Origin: Limiplasma sp045538465
GTDB taxonomy: Bacteria > Bacillota > Clostridia > Christensenellales > Aristaeellaceae
Assembly (NCBI GenBank): GCA_045538465.1
Contig: JAZSRK010000118.1
Location: 1 to 8,232 of the forward strand
Direction of reading: 5' to 3'
DNA length: 8,232 bases
Positions 5,364 through 8,232 of the stretch are shown here, piece by piece. A program made the translations under genes and the position numbers. The stretch's first letter is position 1, and each line of letters opens with the position of its first letter. A model generated the notes under the pieces. It ran no database searches. It was given only the letters and a program-made list of their open reading frames with translations, and was not told the DNA's origin.

Positions 5364-5921
5364 TTATCGCAAGCTCAGCAGGCACAACGCCACCAGACAG
5401 GAAAATAGCGCGCGGTTGGAAAGGATCTTCTTTTTCATCCTGGAAATCCGCATCCGCAATGCCTGATCGCTGATGTTCAGTTCTGCAGCAATTTCACTTG
5501 CTTTTTCTCCATACACACAGTAACGAAGAAAAATCTCTGCGTCTTTTTCGCCCAGCAACCGCCGCAGCAGTTCGACATGTTCGTTTGTGCGTACATAATC
5601 ATCAGGGGATAAATACATCTGATCCGCAATGGGTTGCACGTTCTCAGCTACAGCAGAAAACACATGATGCTTCCATACCCGGCTTTGTTTTTTACAGGCG
5701 TTCATCAAACAGTTGCGGAAACACTCTACCAGCCAACCGTCAGGGTTTGGATGCTTCTGAAGACTTGAGCGTTTTTGCCATGCCCGCACAAAGGTTTCTT
5801 GAATCTGATCTTCGATCAGTGCTTCCTGATCGGCATACGAACCCAGGAATACGCGGCCAACGCGATAAAGCAACGCATAATCTCGCTCATATAGCGCTTC
5901 CAGCCAAGCATCAACGGTCAT
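5364..5921 (-). CDS. ECF-type RNA polymerase sigma factor 1
   Basis: This 185-residue sigma-70-family protein of the extracytoplasmic-function group starts MTVDAWLEALYERDYALLYR. Region 2 spans about residues 10-80 and includes EDQIQETFVRAWQKRSSL and the GWLVECFRNCLMNAC helix. Region 4 spans about residues 118-167, with LLGEKDAEIFLRY and the DNA-binding helix-turn-helix ASEIAAELNISDQALRMRIS. The ATG at 5919-5921 has GGAGGAG at good spacing; a TTG at 5987 would add 22 unlikely residues. Unusually, the protein ends in a hydrophobic tail, ALFSCLVALCLLSLR, after region 4. The stop codon is part of the ribosome binding site of the anti-sigma gene 11 bases on. It should direct RNA polymerase to its own promoter set when released; the signal is unknown. 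Confidence 0.88.
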   Translation of the reverse strand: MTVDAWLEALYERDYALLYRVGRVFLGSYADQEALIEDQIQETFVRAWQKRSSLQKHPNPDGWLVECFRNCLMNACKKQSRVWKHHVFSAVAENVQPIADQMYLSPDDYVRTNEHVELLRRLLGEKDAEIFLRYCVYGEKASEIAAELNISDQALRMRISRMKKKILSNRALFSCLVALCLLSLR

Positions 5922-5994
5922 TACAACTCCTCCAGATAGAATCATTGGTCCAGGCAGCTGCCTCTCCGCAGTCGCGCAAACAGTCAATTTGCAT
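5911..5994 (-). CDS. Possible 27-residue leader peptide overlapping the sigma 1 start
   Basis: An ATG at 5992-5994, preceded very closely by AAAGGAG, opens a 27-codon frame beginning MQIDCLRDCGEAAAW and ending 11 bases inside the sigma 1 gene. The overlap would let its translation couple to, or compete with, sigma 1. The ribosome binding site is only two bases from the ATG, which is short, and the frame may be chance. Confidence 0.25.
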   Translation of the reverse strand: MQIDCLRDCGEAAAWTNDSIWRSCNDR

Positions 5995-6201
5995 CTCTCC
6001 TTTCGACTGTTTCACTCCTATATGTCATCACAGAAGCAAAACATAACACGAAAGGAGTTTTTTTAGAGAACTCTCTGAACGAATTCGCAGCATCTTAAGT
6101 ATTGCATTACGTCGTCTTCCTCCTCGACAGATACAAGCCTTATTTGCCTATATCTATATATTATAACGAATCAAGGCAACATTATGGTGCGAAACACGCA
6201 A
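5995..6201 (-). promoter_or_regulatory. Upstream region of the sigma 1 / anti-sigma 1 operon
   Basis: With the possible leader frame, this noncoding stretch separates sigma 1 from the terminator of the preceding unit. It is AT-rich around 6141-6170 and contains a perfect minus-strand TATAAT at 6160-6165, but no good -35 lies 16-18 bases from it. TTGCCT at 6174-6179 pairs with a TATAGA at 6153-6158 only at a short 15-base spacing. An AGAGA/TCTCT inverted repeat lies near 6066-6077. A promoter must lie here or transcription must come from upstream, but I cannot fix its position. Confidence 0.35.
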
Positions 6202-6227
6202 AACCTGCCCCAATGCCGGGGCAGGTT
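6202..6227 (-). terminator. Rho-independent terminator of the anti-sigma 2 gene
   Basis: A perfect ten-base GC-rich stem (AACCTGCCCC at 6202-6211 with its complement at 6218-6227) encloses a six-base loop. On the minus strand it is followed by TTGCGTGTTT, and the stem itself ends in TT, giving a T-rich tail. It begins 18 bases after the anti-sigma 2 stop codon and separates the two sigma/anti-sigma units. Confidence 0.8.
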
Positions 6228-6244
6228 GATATAGTCACATATGC

Positions 6245-7732
6245 TCATTTAGGCAGCACGAAGATCTGCAGCGGATAATACTCATTCGGGTCAGTCAGAG
6301 CTTCCTGCTGCTTTTTCACATGCTCCTGGAAGGCTTCGCAGATAATCTGCTGATCTGCCTGCGGCATCTTGGAGACGTCGCCGTAGGGATTCCAGGTGGT
6401 GAACCAGCGGTAATAGTGCAGCCATTCATCGTTCTCCTGCAGCTTATCCCAGTTTTCAGCGAGGATTACAGCCCTGCCGGGAAGATCGCTGGCTGCAAAC
6501 ACATCGTCTACCTGTGCTGTGGTCATGTTGACAATAGCAGCGTAATCCCAAGGGGCGGCAGAGTTGTTACGGGTGCGCAGCAGCACGGCCACACGGACAC
6601 AGAAAGGATCATTCCAGTAGGTATCGCCATCGTAGACAAAATACTTCTTGACTTCGGTATCGCTCAGACCGTATTGCTCGGCAATGGCCTTCACACCGAT
6701 TGCTTCTGCTTCTTCAATGTAGATGGTATGCAGAGAAACAATCCTGTTGGTTTCTGCGACATTAGCAAGCAGGGTTTCAAGGCTTCCGGCACGTTCCCAG
6801 CCACCATTCGCAGTACGGGTCACCCAGTAGGAAACCACATAGCTATTGCCAGTCTTGGTGATCATCTCATCTTCCAAGGTGGCATCGTCCATCATAGAAC
6901 CAAGTGCGCTTTCCAGAGCCGTGGCGTCAATGGTGGCAGTCACATGCCATGCACCGCTCTTGGCATCCTGTTCGCTGACAAGCTGAGCCTTATTGACGAT
7001 AGAAACAGGCCAGTTGAACACTTCGGTCAGATGCCCGCGGAAGCTTTCTTCCGCCATTTCCTTGGTCAGTGTGATATCACCAACCACTACGGGTTCCTCG
7101 GAAGACTGTGCCGCAAAGAACTGCGGATGATATTCGTCGCGCAGCCAGTAGCCCAGCGCGTCCCAATAGTCGTATTCGGTAGCATTGGGATTCTCCGCCA
7201 GGAAACGCTCGCGGAAAATCAGAACAGGATCAGGGGCTTCACCCATGACAGAATCCAGAGGCATTGGACGCTGGGCATTTGCTTCTTCCTGCACAGCACC
7301 ATAACGTTCGTATACAATGCGGTCAGCGGCCGCTTCACGATCAGCAGCAGGCTGAGTTTCATCTTCAAGAATCGCCCAGTCACTTTCATTCATGTCGAAG
7401 CCGGAATCACGCATGGCAAGTACGAAAGCGTGTTTTTCTTCCAGTCCCCAGGTCATGAACTTCCCCTGGGCGTCCATTTCAGCCACACGGCTGGTCATCA
7501 TGCTCATGACAATGCCAGCTGCCAGAGCAGTTACAGACAGCAACATCGCTGCCATCATCATCACAAAGCCAACAGAGAGCTTCTTTTTCACAATAATTCC
7601 ACCTTTCATCTGGGAAGCATGAGATGCATTCAAGACACGCTGCGCCAGATAAGGATCATCTTTCACTTCGTACTTTGCACAATACTGATCCACAGCATTG
7701 TGAATCTGCGTACGAATCTTGTTGTCATCCAT
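6245..7732 (-). CDS. Membrane-anchored putative anti-sigma factor 2
   Basis: This 495-residue protein has the same architecture as the product of 4018-5352. A cytosolic N-terminus of about 50 residues (MDDNKIRTQIHNAVDQY, DDPYLAQRVLNAS) is followed by one membrane segment at about residues 52-75 and a long outer domain. The outer domain begins with a W-G-LE-x-K motif (TWGLEEKHAFVLAMRDSG) matching the WTLEQK stretch of the paralogue, and near the C-terminus has the helical AIAEQYGLSDTEVKKYF. No zinc HxxxCxxC motif was seen. I chose the ATG at 7730-7732 because AAGGAGG lies six bases upstream; it overlaps the sigma 2 gene by 8 bases, so the two are translationally coupled. An in-frame GTG at 7589-7591, itself preceded by AAAGGTGG, could start a shorter form beginning just before the membrane segment. 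Anti-sigma function is inferred from gene order and topology. Confidence 0.75.
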   Translation of the reverse strand: MDDNKIRTQIHNAVDQYCAKYEVKDDPYLAQRVLNASHASQMKGGIIVKKKLSVGFVMMMAAMLLSVTALAAGIVMSMMTSRVAEMDAQGKFMTWGLEEKHAFVLAMRDSGFDMNESDWAILEDETQPAADREAAADRIVYERYGAVQEEANAQRPMPLDSVMGEAPDPVLIFRERFLAENPNATEYDYWDALGYWLRDEYHPQFFAAQSSEEPVVVGDITLTKEMAEESFRGHLTEVFNWPVSIVNKAQLVSEQDAKSGAWHVTATIDATALESALGSMMDDATLEDEMITKTGNSYVVSYWVTRTANGGWERAGSLETLLANVAETNRIVSLHTIYIEEAEAIGVKAIAEQYGLSDTEVKKYFVYDGDTYWNDPFCVRVAVLLRTRNNSAAPWDYAAIVNMTTAQVDDVFAASDLPGRAVILAENWDKLQENDEWLHYYRWFTTWNPYGDVSKMPQADQQIICEAFQEHVKKQQEALTDPNEYYPLQIFVLPK

Positions 7733-8232
7733 AAGCATCCTCCTTTTCCAGCAAATTGCGCAGTTTGATATGCGCATGCTTCAATCGCCCTGATACGCTT
7801 GATATATTGATCCCCAGCGTATCAGCAATTTCCCTCATCGTCATATCGTGATAGTAGTACAGCAGGATGACTTCCTTTTGCTTGACCGGCAGTTTGATAA
7901 TTGCCTGAGCCAGTGCATCAGCATCGCTATTCTCAAAAGGATGAACTGGAACCGGCGGTACATCTTCCGGTGTCACACGCCGGTCCATGAAACGGAACCA
8001 GCCAGCGCGACGCATATCCCGGCAAGTGTTCATGGCGATTCGTGTCAGCCAAGTTTTTGCGCTGCTCTCTCCACGAAATGAGGATAAGGATCTGTGTGCT
8101 TTCAGGAACGTTTCCTGAACAGCGTCTTCAGCCAATGCTTTATCGTGTAAATAGATAAAGCACAGGCGCAGTAAAGAGCTTTGGTATTGATCGACCAGAC
8201 TGATCAATAGCTCATCGTGGTTTCTGTCCGGG
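7725..8232 (-). CDS. ECF-type RNA polymerase sigma factor 2 (5' end beyond right edge)
   Basis: About 168 residues are visible and the frame stays open to the window edge, so the start is missing. A TTG at 8207 is unlikely to be the real start, because the in-frame residues before it (NHDELL) continue the region 2 helix in the usual way. Region 2 includes LLRLCFIYLHDKALAEDAVQ and ETFLKAHRSLSSFRGESSAK, then TWLTRIAMNTCRDMRR. After a variable Pro/Val-rich linker comes region 4, with LPVKQKEVILLYYYHDMTMR and the helix-turn-helix EIADTLGINISSVSGRLKHA. This is a typical ECF sigma factor that probably responds to an envelope signal through the membrane protein encoded by the overlapping next gene. 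It lacks the hydrophobic tail of sigma 1. The family call is firm. Confidence 0.88.
   Translation of the reverse strand, partial: PDRNHDELLISLVDQYQSSLLRLCFIYLHDKALAEDAVQETFLKAHRSLSSFRGESSAKTWLTRIAMNTCRDMRRAGWFRFMDRRVTPEDVPPVPVHPFENSDADALAQAIIKLPVKQKEVILLYYYHDMTMREIADTLGINISSVSGRLKHAHIKLRNLLEKEDAYG

Noticed and set aside
5922..5987. Upstream TTG start extending sigma 1 by 22 residues
   Set aside because: The ATG at 5919-5921 has GGAGGAG at proper spacing and gives the usual start of region 2.
6320..7768. 482-codon open frame on the plus strand opposite anti-sigma 2
   Set aside because: It mirrors a well-supported minus-strand gene; its translation is low in coding character, and no start signal was seen. 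Long antisense frames of this kind are a common codon-phase effect.
1..8232. CRISPR array, tRNA, rRNA, transposase, integrase or attachment repeats
   Set aside because: No regularly spaced repeats, cloverleaf-like segments, recombinase motifs or terminal repeats were seen by eye on either strand.

Overview
The window looks like chromosomal DNA from a Gram-positive, gut- or rumen-type member of the Clostridia. The evidence is the purine-rich Shine-Dalgarno sites (GGAGG, AAGGAGG), intermediate base composition, small Cro/CI-type regulators, a secreted SH3-domain protein, and two ECF sigma factors paired with single-pass membrane proteins of a kind common in Clostridia. Genus cannot be read from this sequence. 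No rRNA, tRNA, CRISPR array, transposase or integrase was seen.

Left part (1-1740) is accessory in character. It holds the 5' part of one XRE regulator (minus, running off the left edge) and a gene-poor stretch of about 310 bases with a near-consensus promoter on the plus strand. A second small XRE regulator follows (523-762, minus), with its own terminator hairpin. Divergent from it is a two-gene plus-strand operon: a SLOG/YpsA-like (DUF1273-type) nucleotide-binding protein (885-1355) and, overlapping by 4 bases, a 91-residue single-pass membrane protein (1352-1627). It ends at a strong hairpin (1697-1730). The 119-base divergent spacer has a perfect 16-bp palindrome and two copies of a CTGTACTA/TATTGCGC motif, so the XRE protein probably controls itself and the SLOG operon.

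Right part (1740-8232) is all on the minus strand. Reading in the direction of transcription from the right edge it contains: ECF sigma factor 2 (5' end outside the window) with its overlapping membrane-anchored putative anti-sigma factor (6245-7732) and a terminator; ECF sigma factor 1 (5364-5921) with its closely coupled putative anti-sigma factor (4018-5352); a 228-base spacer with a possible gene remnant; a signal-peptide-bearing SH3-domain protein (2023-3789); and a short frame with a C-terminal membrane segment (1760-2026), which is either a weakly started small gene or a frameshifted fragment. The two sigma/anti-sigma pairs look like diverged copies of one module. The exported SH3 protein beside them is a plausible target or partner in an envelope-stress circuit, but that is inference.

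The best candidates for something undescribed are the XRE/SLOG/membrane-protein module with its duplicated operator, and the plus-strand promoter at 288-316, whose transcript would run antisense into the XRE gene.
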